Shown here: in pieces, positions 30,525 through 38,886 of the stretch
Layout of the letters: each line of letters starts with the position of its first letter
How positions within the stretch are numbered: position 1 is the stretch's first letter
Source: an uncultured Collinsella sp.
GTDB lineage: Bacteria; Actinomycetota; Coriobacteriia; Coriobacteriales; Coriobacteriaceae
Assembly: GCA_900550195.1 (NCBI GenBank)
Contig: URRB01000009.1
Coordinates: 1 to 64,000 of the forward strand
Direction: 5' to 3'
DNA: 64,000 bases
The notes under the pieces: model-generated
Seen by the model: only the letters and a program-made list of their open reading frames with translations
The model's database searches: none
What the model was told of the DNA's origin: nothing
Translations under genes and position numbers: made by a program

Positions 30525-31307
30525 TTAGAAGTCCAGCCTCACAGGAATACCTTGAGAGGCCATATACTCTTTGACTTCGCGAATGCTGAACGTCCCAAAG
30601 TGAAAGACGCTTGCCGCCAGCACGGCATCGGCCTCGCCCTCGATCACGCCCTCGGCAAAATGCTCGAGCGTACCCACGCCGCCGCTCGCAATAACGGGAA
30701 TCGGCACCGCGCGCGCCACGGCGCGGGTGAGCGCCAGGTCAAAGCCGGCCTTGGTGCCGTCGCGGTCCATGCTGGTCAACAAGATCTCGCCGGCGCCGCG
30801 ACGAGCCGCCTCCTCGGCCCACGCCACCGCGTCGATACCCGTGGCGTTGCGGCCGCCCGCCGTGAAGACCTCCCACTTGTCGGCACCGGATGCGCCGGGC
30901 AAACCGACGCGCTTGGCATCGATCGCCACGACCACGGCCTGGCAGCCAAACGCCGCGGCGGCTTGGCTGATCAACGACGGATCGCGCACGGCGGCAGAGT
31001 TGAGCGACACCTTGTCGGCGCCGGCGGCAACCATGGTCCGCATGCCCGCCAAGTCGCGAAAGCCGCCGCCCACGGTATAGGGAATAGCGAGCTCCTCGGC
31101 TGCATGCGCCGCCATCTCGATAGTCGTCGCACGATTGTCGCTTGTGGCGGTAATGTCCAGGAAGACGACCTCGTCCGCACCCTCGCGGTCGTAGGCGCGG
31201 GCCAGCTCCACCGGGTCGCCCGCATCGCGCAGGCTCACAAAGTTGACACCCTTGACCACGCGGCCGTCCTTAACATCCAGGCAGGGAATCACGCGTTTGG
31301 TAAGCAT
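30525..31307 (-). CDS. hisF: Imidazole glycerol phosphate synthase, cyclase subunit
   Basis: A 260-residue TIM barrel that, with HisH, closes the imidazole ring to give IGP and AICAR. It starts MLTKRVIPCLDVKDGRVVKG with the catalytic Asp of CLDV. Phosphate-binding and catalytic segments: VVFLDITATSDNRAT, VGGGFRDLAGM, ILLTSMDRDGTKAGFDL (the second catalytic Asp) and PVIASGGVGTLEHFAEG. Length is standard. It is 3 bases from hisA and is directly followed by the structured repeat. Confidence 0.98.
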   Translation of the reverse strand: MLTKRVIPCLDVKDGRVVKGVNFVSLRDAGDPVELARAYDREGADEVVFLDITATSDNRATTIEMAAHAAEELAIPYTVGGGFRDLAGMRTMVAAGADKVSLNSAAVRDPSLISQAAAAFGCQAVVVAIDAKRVGLPGASGADKWEVFTAGGRNATGIDAVAWAEEAARRGAGEILLTSMDRDGTKAGFDLALTRAVARAVPIPVIASGGVGTLEHFAEGVIEGEADAVLAASVFHFGTFSIREVKEYMASQGIPVRLDF

Positions 31308-31310
31308 GGG

Positions 31311-32054
31311 CTACTCCTCCCCTCGGACGGCGTCCAGTGCCTGGGCCAACGTAAAGTTGCCCTCGTAGAGCGCGCGACCGGTAATGGCACCTTCAATCGC
31401 GTCCTCACCCACCGCGGCCAGTGCGCGGATGTCGTCGAGCGTCGAGATGCCGCCCGACGCCACGACGGGAAAGCCCGCGACCTCGGCCACGTGGCGATAC
31501 GTCGCCACGTCGATGCCCGTCTGCATGCCGTCGCGCGCGATGTCGGTGTACACCAGGTGCTTGAAGCCCAGCTCGGTGAGCTGTGCCACGGCATCGTCGA
31601 GTGACACGCCCGCGCCATCACGCCAGCCGTTCACCTTGACCTGACCGTCGCGCGCGGCGATGTCTGCCACCAGCAACTCACCAAAGCCTTGGGCCGCCAC
31701 CTCGGCAAAACCCGGCTCGGTCACGAGCACCGTGCCCAGTGCGATGCGACGCGCGCCGTAGCCGGCCAGCTCGTCGATGCGTGCAAGCGAGCGAACGCCG
31801 CCGCCCACGTCCACAGACAGACCGTCGATGCCGCAGATGCCCTTAATCGCCGCCGAGTTGGCAGCGCACGTGTCCTCGTCCTCGCCAAAGGCAGCAGACA
31901 GGTCGACGACGTGCACCCAGCTCGCACCCTGCTCGGCAAATGAGCGGGCGACTGCCACGGGGTCGTCGGAATATACCTTGCAGCGGCTGCGGTCACCGCG
32001 CTCCAGGCGCACGACCTTGCCACCGATCAGATCGATTGCGGGAAACAGGATCAT
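31311..32054 (-). CDS. hisA: ProFAR isomerase (phosphoribosylformimino-AICAR-P isomerase)
   Basis: A 247-residue TIM barrel for step four of histidine synthesis. It starts MILFPAIDLIGGKVVRLERGD with the first catalytic Asp (AIDL). Later motifs: SWVHVVDLSAAFGED, VDVGGGVRSLARID, LVYTDIARDGMQTGID (the second catalytic Asp) and PVVASGGISTLDDIRAL. In actinobacteria HisA is often the dual-function PriA; trpF status is not visible here, so PriA activity is possible. It overlaps the hisH stop by 4 bases. Confidence 0.97.
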   Translation of the reverse strand: MILFPAIDLIGGKVVRLERGDRSRCKVYSDDPVAVARSFAEQGASWVHVVDLSAAFGEDEDTCAANSAAIKGICGIDGLSVDVGGGVRSLARIDELAGYGARRIALGTVLVTEPGFAEVAAQGFGELLVADIAARDGQVKVNGWRDGAGVSLDDAVAQLTELGFKHLVYTDIARDGMQTGIDVATYRHVAEVAGFPVVASGGISTLDDIRALAAVGEDAIEGAITGRALYEGNFTLAQALDAVRGEE

Positions 32055-32752
32055 CGGCCGGCCTCCTCGACGATATTCACGAAGTTCTTAAGGATGCGCT
32101 GGCCCAGCGCAGAGGATTTCTCGGGATGGAACTGGCAACCCCACACGCTGCCGTGGCGCACGATGCACGGGAAGCTCCGCGTGTAGTGCGTGCGTGCCAA
32201 GACATCGGCGACATCGGCGTCGTCAGCCACCGCGTAGCTGTGGGTGAAGTACATGTTGGCGCCCTCGGCAAAGCCGGCGAGCAGCGGATCGGCCGTACCG
32301 GCGGGCGTCATATGCACTTGGTCCCAGCCCACGTGCGGTACCTTCAGACGGCTCGATTCCAAGCGTGTGCACGAGCCGCGCATGATGCCCAGGCCATCGA
32401 CCCAAGGACCGCCAGCCTGCTCGGAGGCATCGCCATCCACGACCGCAGCCGCGTCTGCCGGCACGCCCTCGTTGCCGCGCTCAAAGAACAGCTGAAGGCC
32501 AAGGCAGATACCGAGCAGTGGAGTTCCGGCGGCCACGGCGTCGAGCACCGCGTCTGCCTCGCCACTCTGGCGCATAAAGGCGATCGCGTCATAGAACGCG
32601 CCCACGCCCGGGATGACTAGGCCGTCGGCGCGGCGGATCTGCTCCGGGTCGTCCGACGTGCAGGCAGCGGCACCGGCGCGCGCAAGCCCGCGCACGACGC
32701 TCGACAAGTTGCCCTTGTGGTAGTCGACCACCACGATCTTCGGTTCGCCCAC
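32051..32752 (-). CDS. hisH: Imidazole glycerol phosphate synthase, glutamine amidotransferase subunit
   Basis: A 233-residue class I glutaminase that feeds ammonia to HisF. I place the start at GTG 32752, because GAGGAGGAGGGG lies just upstream; the frame also has an ATG at 32770 that would sit before this ribosome site. Motifs: VVVDYHKGNLSSV, LVIPGVGAFYDAI (oxyanion strand), the nucleophile Cys in LLGICLGLQLFFE, and the catalytic His-Pro-Glu in GCQFHPEKSS. A strong hairpin (32780-32818) separates it from hisB. Confidence 0.95.
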   Translation of the reverse strand: MGEPKIVVVDYHKGNLSSVVRGLARAGAAACTSDDPEQIRRADGLVIPGVGAFYDAIAFMRQSGEADAVLDAVAAGTPLLGICLGLQLFFERGNEGVPADAAAVVDGDASEQAGGPWVDGLGIMRGSCTRLESSRLKVPHVGWDQVHMTPAGTADPLLAGFAEGANMYFTHSYAVADDADVADVLARTHYTRSFPCIVRHGSVWGCQFHPEKSSALGQRILKNFVNIVEEAGR

Positions 32753-32779
32753 GCGACCCCTCCTCCTCATCTTGTCCAA

Positions 32780-32818
32780 AAACCACCACAAAGGGGACAG
32801 GCACCTTCGTGGTGGTTT
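32780..32818 (-). repeat. Hairpin in the hisB-hisH gap
   Basis: Perfect 10-bp stem AAACCACCAC with GTGGTGGTTT around AAAGGGGACAGGCACCTTC. It is located between the hisB stop and the hisH ribosome site on the minus strand. The loop contains GGGGACAG, reminiscent of the short dispersed repeats. Without a clear T run on minus it is more likely an mRNA processing or repeat hairpin than a terminator. Confidence 0.6.
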
Positions 32819-32833
32819 CTGCCTTTGTAGCGG

Positions 32834-33421
32834 TTACAGTGAGCCCTTGGTGCTAGGGATGCCCTGCACGCGGGGATCGAGCTCGCAGGCGTGGCGCATC
32901 GTGCGGCCCACGGCCTTAAAGGCGGCCTCGATAATGTGATGCGAGTTGCCGCCCGCCAGCTCGTGCACATGCAGCGTGAGCTTGGCATCGCGCGCAAAGG
33001 CGTAGAAGAACTCGACCGCCAGCTCGGTATCGAAGCTGCCCACGCGCTCGGTCGGCACGGGCAGCTCGCAGTAGGCCTGCCCGCGGCCCGAAATATCAAC
33101 AGCAGCCATCACAAGCGTCTCGTCCATGGCGATCGCCGCGTCGGCAAAGCGCGTAATGCCCGCCTTGTCGCCCAGCGCCTGACAAAACGCCTCGCCCAGC
33201 ACAATACCCGTGTCCTCGACGGTGTGGTGCGCATCGACCTCCACGTCGCCCACCGCGTGCACCGTCAGATCGAACAGACCATGGCGGCCAAAAGCATTGA
33301 GCATGTGGTCGAAAAACGGCACGCCGGTCGAGATATCGCACACACCGGTTCCATCCAGGTCGAGCTTGACGACAATATCGGTCTCCCCCGTCTTACGGAT
33401 CACCTCGGCATAACGGCCCAT
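32834..33421 (-). CDS. hisB: Imidazoleglycerol-phosphate dehydratase
   Basis: A 195-residue Mn-dependent dehydratase making imidazole acetol phosphate. The repeated metal-binding motifs are FFDHMLNAFGRHG and DAHHTVEDTGIVLGEAF in the first half, and HVHELAGGNSHHIIEAAFK in the second. It is the monofunctional form without the N-terminal HAD phosphatase of the enterobacterial HisB, so histidinol phosphate must be cleaved by another enzyme (the PHP protein at 28658). It abuts the hisC stop directly. Confidence 0.98.
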   Translation of the reverse strand: MGRYAEVIRKTGETDIVVKLDLDGTGVCDISTGVPFFDHMLNAFGRHGLFDLTVHAVGDVEVDAHHTVEDTGIVLGEAFCQALGDKAGITRFADAAIAMDETLVMAAVDISGRGQAYCELPVPTERVGSFDTELAVEFFYAFARDAKLTLHVHELAGGNSHHIIEAAFKAVGRTMRHACELDPRVQGIPSTKGSL

Positions 33422-34537
33422 CTACATCTCCTCCTTCACCAGCGCGGCAAACGCAGCCAGCACCTCGTCGTTTTCTTGCGGCGTGCCCACGGTAATGCGC
33501 AGGCAGTCCGCGAGCCCCGGCGCATAGCTAAAGTCACGCACCAAAATCGAATACTCATCGCGTAGGCGCTCGCGCACACGCGTGGCATGCGGCGTGCGCA
33601 CAAGCACAAAGTTCGCCGCGCTCGGCCACGCCTCCACGGACAGACCCTCGGTAGCCATCGCGCGCAGGGCGCACAGCTCGCGCTCGCGCTCGGATGCGAC
33701 CTGCGCCACCACAGGTGCATACGCATCGCGCGCACGCACGCAGGCAAGTGCTGCCGCCTGGCTCAGCACGTTAACTGAATAGATCTGGCGAATCGCCGCG
33801 AACACGTCGATGACTTCCGGCGCCGCGATCACGTAACCCAGACGCGTACCGGCAGCGCCAAACGCCTTGGACAACGTATGCAGAATCACCAGGTTGGGAT
33901 GCTCGGCAATAAGCCCCTGCGCCGTGATGGCCGCGCCAAACGAATCGTCGGCAAACTCAACGTAGGCCTCGTCGACCATCACCATGCCGGGGCACGCATC
34001 GCACAGGGCCGCGACAAAGTCGAGCGGTGCCACGTCACCCGTAGGATTGTTGGGCGAGGTCACGATCGCTAGGTTGCACTCGGGCGCCGCTGCGAGCACA
34101 GCCGCTTGGTCGAGCCTAAAGGTCGCCGGGTCGCGCCACACATCGCGCACCTCGATCTGGCAGAGCGACGCAAAGAACGCGTACTCGCTAAAGCACGGCG
34201 GGCAGTTGAGCAGGGTCCGTCCCGCGCCGCCAAACGCCAGCAGGTAGTTATAGAGCAGCTCGTCGCCACCATTGCCCACGCAGATGTTCTCGCGCGTCAC
34301 GCCATGCCAGGCAGCAAGCTCGTCGCGCAGGTCGTTCGACATGGGATCGGGATAGCGGTTGAGCGGCGTGGCAACCAGGGCCGCGCCGACCGCCTCGCGC
34401 ACGCCGGTCGGCGCGGGATAGGTGTTCTCGTTGGCCGAAAGGTTGATGCGCGTAGGCGTAAAGTTGGGATCGTAGGGCTCGATACCGGCCAAGTAGGGCT
34501 GGACGAGCTCCTTCATGCGCGGCGTAAGTTCGGCCAT
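33422..34537 (-). CDS. hisC: Histidinol-phosphate aminotransferase
   Basis: A 371-residue PLP enzyme of fold type I. ATG 34537 has AGGAGG upstream. Landmarks: LSANENTYPAPTGVREAV near the N-terminus, VGNGGDELLYNYLLAFGG, VTSPNNPTGDVAPLD, MVDEAYVEFADDSF, the PLP lysine in HTLSKAFGAAGTRLGYVIA, and LVRDFSYAPGLADCLRITVG near the C-terminus. Its start codon lies 1 base beyond the hisD stop, so the two are translationally coupled. Confidence 0.97.
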   Translation of the reverse strand: MAELTPRMKELVQPYLAGIEPYDPNFTPTRINLSANENTYPAPTGVREAVGAALVATPLNRYPDPMSNDLRDELAAWHGVTRENICVGNGGDELLYNYLLAFGGAGRTLLNCPPCFSEYAFFASLCQIEVRDVWRDPATFRLDQAAVLAAAPECNLAIVTSPNNPTGDVAPLDFVAALCDACPGMVMVDEAYVEFADDSFGAAITAQGLIAEHPNLVILHTLSKAFGAAGTRLGYVIAAPEVIDVFAAIRQIYSVNVLSQAAALACVRARDAYAPVVAQVASERERELCALRAMATEGLSVEAWPSAANFVLVRTPHATRVRERLRDEYSILVRDFSYAPGLADCLRITVGTPQENDEVLAAFAALVKEEM

Positions 34538-34538
34538 A

Positions 34539-35975
34539 TTAGGCCTCCTCGACGACCGCGCCAGCAGCACCGCCCGCAGCCGCCGCTAGGACTACACCCT
34601 CGGCAACCGTCGCCACGGCGTCGCCCGGCCAGGCAACCTTAGTCAGGTCGGCCGCGGCGAGCGACTCGGCGCTCACGGCATCCTCGCCCTGCTCCAGCGC
34701 GCGACGGCGCAGGGCGGCGGAAAGCGCGTGTGCCCACAGACCCTCGGCCTCGGCGAGGCGCTGCGTAGCGGGAGCGTCGGAGAGCAGGCCCTCGGGCGTA
34801 TAGCAAATAACACTCGAGCGCTTGACGAACTCCTCGACCGAAAGCGGGTTGGAGAACAGAGCCGTGCCGCCGGTCGGCAGCGTGTGGTTGGGGCCGGCAA
34901 CATAATCGCCAAGCGGCTCGGAGCTCCAAGCGCCCACAAAGATGGCGCCGGCGTTGCGAATGCCGCCAAGCAGGCCCATCGCATCCTTGCAGTGCAGCTC
35001 CAGGTGCTCGGGCGCCACGGTGTTCACGGCCTCGACGGCGGCAGCCATGTCGGCGGCCACCACGATGGTGCCCTCGTTATCGAGCGAGGCGCGCGTGATC
35101 TCGGCACGCGGCGACTGCGCCACCAGAATGTCGATGCCGGCCTCGACCTCGCGCGCAAACTGCTCGTCGCAAGTCACCAGATAGCATGCTGCCAGCGGAT
35201 CGTGCTCGGCCTGGGCCATCAGGTCTGCCGCGACCACCATGGGCTTGGCCGTGGCATCGGCCAGCACGCAGACCTCGGAGGGACCGGCAACCATATCGAT
35301 TCCCACATCGCCCGAGACAATCTGCTTGGCAGCGGCAACAAAAGCGTTGCCCGGACCGGTGATTTTATCGACGCGCGGAACGGTCTCGGTACCGTACGCC
35401 AGCGCGGCCACGGCCTGAGCGCCGCCCACCATATAGATCTCGTCCACGCCGCCGAGCTTTGCCGCGGCGAGCGTGTAGGGGCTGATCAGGCCATCCTTTT
35501 GCGGCGGGGTCACCATGACCACGCGCTTGACGCCGGCCACCTTGGCAGGAATGGCGTTCATAAGCACGGTGGAAGGGTACTGCGCACGACCGCCCGGCAC
35601 GTAGATACCAGCCGCGGCAAGCGGGGTCACCTTAACGCCGAGCATCGTGCCGTCCGCACGCGTGGTAAACCAGCTCTGCTCGACCTCGCGCTGGTGGAAC
35701 TCGCGGATCTGGCGTGAAGCTTTCTCCAACGCGGCGACAAAGGCCGGATCGAGACCTTCGAGCGCGGCATCGATCTGCTCCTGCGGCAAGCGGAAGCTCT
35801 GCAGCTCAACGCCGTCAAAACGCTGGCAGTAATCGCGCACCGCGGCATCGCCGTTGGCGCGCACGTTGGCCACGATATCGCGGGCGGCGTCGACGATGTT
35901 TTGCGGCAGCACGCCCTTGCGGTTGAGCTGGTTGGTAACGAGGCGCTCACCGGGAGCAAGCTTGATGGTCTTCAT
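34539..35975 (-). CDS. hisD: Histidinol dehydrogenase
   Basis: A 478-residue zinc enzyme for the last two oxidations to histidine. I use ATG 35975 (MKTIKLAPGERLVTNQLNRK; AGGGGATA upstream). Motifs: AAGIYVPGGRAQYPSTVLMNAIPAK, split here as AAGIYVPGGRAQYPSTV and NAIPAKVAGVKRV; DKITGPGNAFVAAAKQIV; GPSEVCVLAD; MAQAEHDPLAACYLVT with the zinc-site Gln/His; and EHLELHCKDA. It is longer than the usual 430 residues because of a C-terminal Ala/Val/Gly-rich extension of about 45 residues (from DLTKVAWPGDAVATVAEG). Confidence 0.96.
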   Translation of the reverse strand: MKTIKLAPGERLVTNQLNRKGVLPQNIVDAARDIVANVRANGDAAVRDYCQRFDGVELQSFRLPQEQIDAALEGLDPAFVAALEKASRQIREFHQREVEQSWFTTRADGTMLGVKVTPLAAAGIYVPGGRAQYPSTVLMNAIPAKVAGVKRVVMVTPPQKDGLISPYTLAAAKLGGVDEIYMVGGAQAVAALAYGTETVPRVDKITGPGNAFVAAAKQIVSGDVGIDMVAGPSEVCVLADATAKPMVVAADLMAQAEHDPLAACYLVTCDEQFAREVEAGIDILVAQSPRAEITRASLDNEGTIVVAADMAAAVEAVNTVAPEHLELHCKDAMGLLGGIRNAGAIFVGAWSSEPLGDYVAGPNHTLPTGGTALFSNPLSVEEFVKRSSVICYTPEGLLSDAPATQRLAEAEGLWAHALSAALRRRALEQGEDAVSAESLAAADLTKVAWPGDAVATVAEGVVLAAAAGGAAGAVVEEA

Positions 35976-36080
35976 TTCGGTATCCCCTATCGGTCGAGGT
36001 TGCGTTTGAAAAACGAGAGGCCGGGCGGCGGCGTCAGTCGACCCGCAGCCCGTACGTTGGGGCACCCGTGCGTGCTCGCG

Positions 36081-37796
36081 CTATTGTGCCGAGCCCGCAA
36101 CGGGCTCAAAATGCTTGTCCTTCACGGCCGCGGCCAGGCGATCTGCCAGATTGCGTACGCGCGGATCCAGGCGCGCGGCACCTGGATTGACAAAGAAGCG
36201 CGCCGTGCAGTCCATAATGCGGCCGGTGATGACCAAATCGTTGTCACGCAGCGTGGCGCCCGTTGCGGTAATATCCACGATACGGTCGGTCATACCGACG
36301 ATGGGGCCCAGCTCGATGTTACCGTGCAGCGAGACGATATCGGCATTCACGCCGCGCTCGGCATACCAGGCGCTCGCGATGCGCGGATACTTGGTGGCCA
36401 CACGAAGCGACCCGCGACGGGCGTAGTTGCGCTCGGCCTGGCCAGCGCGCCATGCGGGCTCCGCCTCGATAAACGTGCACAGGCCGTAGCCCAGGTCGAC
36501 CAGCTGCAGCAGGTTGAGGTCAGCCTCGATGAGCGAATCCCAACCGCAGATGCCGCAATCGGCACCGCCGCAGCCCACAAAGGCGGGCGCGTCGCTGGGG
36601 CGCACGATGACAAACTCGATATCTCCGACCGCGCCCTCACCGGCACGCGTGTCGCGACCGCGCACGATCAAGTGACGACCGGGATCGCGCAGCTCAGAGA
36701 CGTCTAAGCCCGCTGTCTCGAGCACGTCAAGCGTGTCGGCCTTAAGCGAGCCCTTGGGCACGGCGATGCGCAGCGGACCCTCGGCGCCACGGCCCACAGC
36801 GTGATCGCCGTCGGAAGCGGCGTCCTCGGCCGAGGTGTGCGCGGCCTCCAGACGCTCGAGCGAAAAGGCGAAGCCCGCCGCCGGCACCTCGATGCCGTCG
36901 CCAAATGCGCCGGTAAAGATGGAGTCGTAGCGTCCGCCCGAACCGACCGGATCGGGCAGGTCACCGGCATAAGCCTTAAAGACCAGGCCCGTGTAGTAAT
37001 CGAAAGAGTTCATGATAGAGAAGTCGAACGACAGCACCTGGGCGTCCTCGGGTGCCAGGCCCTCGACCAGGGCACGCAGCTCGCGCGTCAGCGGCGCGAC
37101 GATACCGGCGGCCTCCAGCAGCGTGTCCACGCGGTCGAGCACCTCGGCACCGCCGTGCAGACGCGGCAGCTCGCAAATGGCGGCCTTGACGGCATCGGAC
37201 TCGACGCTTGCCGCCACGCGGGCATCGAGGCCCACAAAGTCGTTGGCGTGCACGCAGCACAGCGCCTCGGCAGCCAGCTCGCGATCCTCGCACGCCGCGA
37301 GCAGCTCCTTAAACGGGCGTACGCTACCTGCGATGATGCGTGCATCGGGCAGCGCCAGCTTGCGCACCGCCTCGGCCACGAGAGAGACAATCTCGACATC
37401 GCCCGCGGTATCGCCCGCACCGATAAGCTCAAAGCCCAACTGTGTAAACTGGCGCGAGCCGCCGGCATTGCGCTGGCACTCACGAACCACCGGCGCCTCG
37501 TAGCGAAGGCGCAGGGGCAGATCGGCCGCGCGCATGCGAGTCGAAACCAGACGCACAATCGGCAGCGTGTTGTCGGGACGGACCACCAGCAGGCGACCGT
37601 CGTCATCAAAGAGTTTAAACGGCGTGTCCGCAATGCGGCCGCCTTCCTCGAGCGAACCCTTGTCCTCGAGCAGTGGCGTCTCGACCGGAAGGTAATGATG
37701 CTCCCTGAAGCAGCCCTTCACCGTCAGCGCAATCTCCTCGCGCGCCTGAGCCTCCTCGGGCAATATGTCCCGGAATCCCCACGGTGTGGCCGTCAT
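36081..37796 (-). CDS. hisG: HisZ-HisG fusion: ATP phosphoribosyltransferase, regulatory plus catalytic
   Basis: A 571-residue two-domain protein for the first, committed step of histidine synthesis. Residues 1 to about 335 are HisZ, a HisRS-like regulatory subunit: GFRDILPEEAQAREEI, VVRPDNTLPIVRLVSTRM, QLGFELIGAGD, the paralog segment MNSFDYYTGLVFKAYAGD and GSGGRYDSI. Residues about 345-571 are a short-form HisG: LRIAVPKGSLKADTL, GCGGADCGICGWDSL, RVATKYPRIASAWY and the PRPP loop VDITATGATLRDNDL. Bacteria with short HisG normally encode HisZ separately; here one frame joins them through an Ala/Asp/Gly-rich linker. AGGAGG precedes the ATG. It leads the his operon. Confidence 0.95.
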   Translation of the reverse strand: MTATPWGFRDILPEEAQAREEIALTVKGCFREHHYLPVETPLLEDKGSLEEGGRIADTPFKLFDDDGRLLVVRPDNTLPIVRLVSTRMRAADLPLRLRYEAPVVRECQRNAGGSRQFTQLGFELIGAGDTAGDVEIVSLVAEAVRKLALPDARIIAGSVRPFKELLAACEDRELAAEALCCVHANDFVGLDARVAASVESDAVKAAICELPRLHGGAEVLDRVDTLLEAAGIVAPLTRELRALVEGLAPEDAQVLSFDFSIMNSFDYYTGLVFKAYAGDLPDPVGSGGRYDSIFTGAFGDGIEVPAAGFAFSLERLEAAHTSAEDAASDGDHAVGRGAEGPLRIAVPKGSLKADTLDVLETAGLDVSELRDPGRHLIVRGRDTRAGEGAVGDIEFVIVRPSDAPAFVGCGGADCGICGWDSLIEADLNLLQLVDLGYGLCTFIEAEPAWRAGQAERNYARRGSLRVATKYPRIASAWYAERGVNADIVSLHGNIELGPIVGMTDRIVDITATGATLRDNDLVITGRIMDCTARFFVNPGAARLDPRVRNLADRLAAAVKDKHFEPVAGSAQ

Positions 37797-37831
37797 CTGG
37801 TGAGCCTCCTCATGCTGTGCTTCGTATAGAA

Positions 37832-37863
37832 CAGAAGACCGGCATAGCTCCGCCGGTCTTCTG
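37832..37863 (-). terminator. Leader hairpin upstream of the his operon
   Basis: Perfect 12-bp stem CAGAAGACCGGC with GCCGGTCTTCTG, loop ATAGCTCC, between the upstream gene and the hisZG start. On the minus strand it is followed by TTCTATACG, a weak T tract. It could end the transcript of the FrlC-like gene or act as a transcription attenuator in the his leader. I see no His-codon-rich leader peptide. Confidence 0.6.
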
Positions 37864-37966
37864 GGTACTTTAGCATACTAGAGTGTTTGCGGGGAAAATC
37901 GTCCTCCTCGGCTCACAGCGTATTCATTTGGAAACATAGGAGCGGATTGTCGCAACCCAACCCCAC

Positions 37967-38803
37967 CTAGACGCCAATCGCACGACGATACTCTGCCATT
38001 ACCTGCGCATCGGCAGCTGCGGGGTCGGCAAAATAGCGCCAGTCATAGGTCTCGGCCGAAACAACTCCGCGATAGCCGCGCGCCACCAGCCTATCCAGGT
38101 CGGCACGCATATCGCGGTCGCCGTCGCCCCAGGCAAGATGCGTGGTGCCATCTGCCGCAACATCGACAAAGTGCACATGGGCAACATCATCGCCAAGTAG
38201 ATCGAAATAATCGTCGATGGTATCCCCCGCCACCGCCATGGCACCCATATCAAGGCACGCCTTGAGCGCCGGATGTCCAACCGCGTCAATCATGCGCTTC
38301 GTATCGGCCGCCGAGTTTACGATCATCGACTCAACCGGCTGTAGGGCCTCGAGCACCAGTCGCACGCCGCGCTCTCCCGCATGCTCGGCAATCGCACGCA
38401 GCATCGAGGCGCTGCGGCCCCACGCGTCCTCGATCGGCTCGTTCAAAAATGCCCAGCCGCTCGAGACCATGACCTGCTCGGCTCCAAGTTCCGCCGCGAT
38501 ATCCACAACGTTCTTAAAGTACGCGAGCGTGCGGGCACGCGCCTCATTCCCACGCGCCGCGATATTCCACGGCTTGGGGTTGTTCTGTTCGGGACAAAGC
38601 CCCACAATCCGAACCCCATACCGCTGCGACAGCTCCCGCACCTGCTCGAGCGAATCGTATCCATGGCAATCGACATACAGATGCATCGCCCCGGTCCAAA
38701 GCTCGCAACACGTGTAGCCCGAGGCCGCTGCCGAAGAAAAGAATTCCTCAAGGTCAAAATAACGATGGCTGATATTCATGACGGCAAGCTGCGGATACTC
38801 CAT
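37967..38803 (-). CDS. Sugar phosphate isomerase/epimerase (FrlC-like TIM barrel)
   Basis: A 278-residue AP-endonuclease-2-type TIM barrel. I use ATG 38803 (MEYPQLAVMNISHRYFDLEE; AAAGGTGG upstream). Metal-ligand segments are visible: GVRLVLEALQPVESM (Glu), CLDMGAMAVAGD (Asp), VAHVHFVDVAADGTTHLAWGDGD (His, Asp) and VSAETYDW (Glu). Overall it resembles FrlC, fructoselysine 3-epimerase, which converts psicoselysine to fructoselysine, as well as xylulose/tagatose 3-epimerases. A terminator-like hairpin (38825-38853) separates it from the PTS operon, yet the position next to FrlB-like genes supports an Amadori-sugar role. Confidence 0.78.
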   Translation of the reverse strand: MEYPQLAVMNISHRYFDLEEFFSSAAASGYTCCELWTGAMHLYVDCHGYDSLEQVRELSQRYGVRIVGLCPEQNNPKPWNIAARGNEARARTLAYFKNVVDIAAELGAEQVMVSSGWAFLNEPIEDAWGRSASMLRAIAEHAGERGVRLVLEALQPVESMIVNSAADTKRMIDAVGHPALKACLDMGAMAVAGDTIDDYFDLLGDDVAHVHFVDVAADGTTHLAWGDGDRDMRADLDRLVARGYRGVVSAETYDWRYFADPAAADAQVMAEYRRAIGV

Positions 38804-38824
38804 CTTGTCCACCTTTCGGCAAAA

Positions 38825-38853
38825 GGGCGCCGCAGCACAGTGTGCGCGACGCC
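38825..38853 (-). terminator. Terminator of the first PTS operon
   Basis: The stem GGGCGCCGC with GCGACGCCC (one mismatch) is followed on minus by CCCTTTTGCC. It lies after the IID stop codon and just upstream of the ribosome site of the FrlC-like gene. Confidence 0.6.
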
Positions 38854-38886
38854 CCCTCTTACATTATTCTCATTATGACGGATGCC

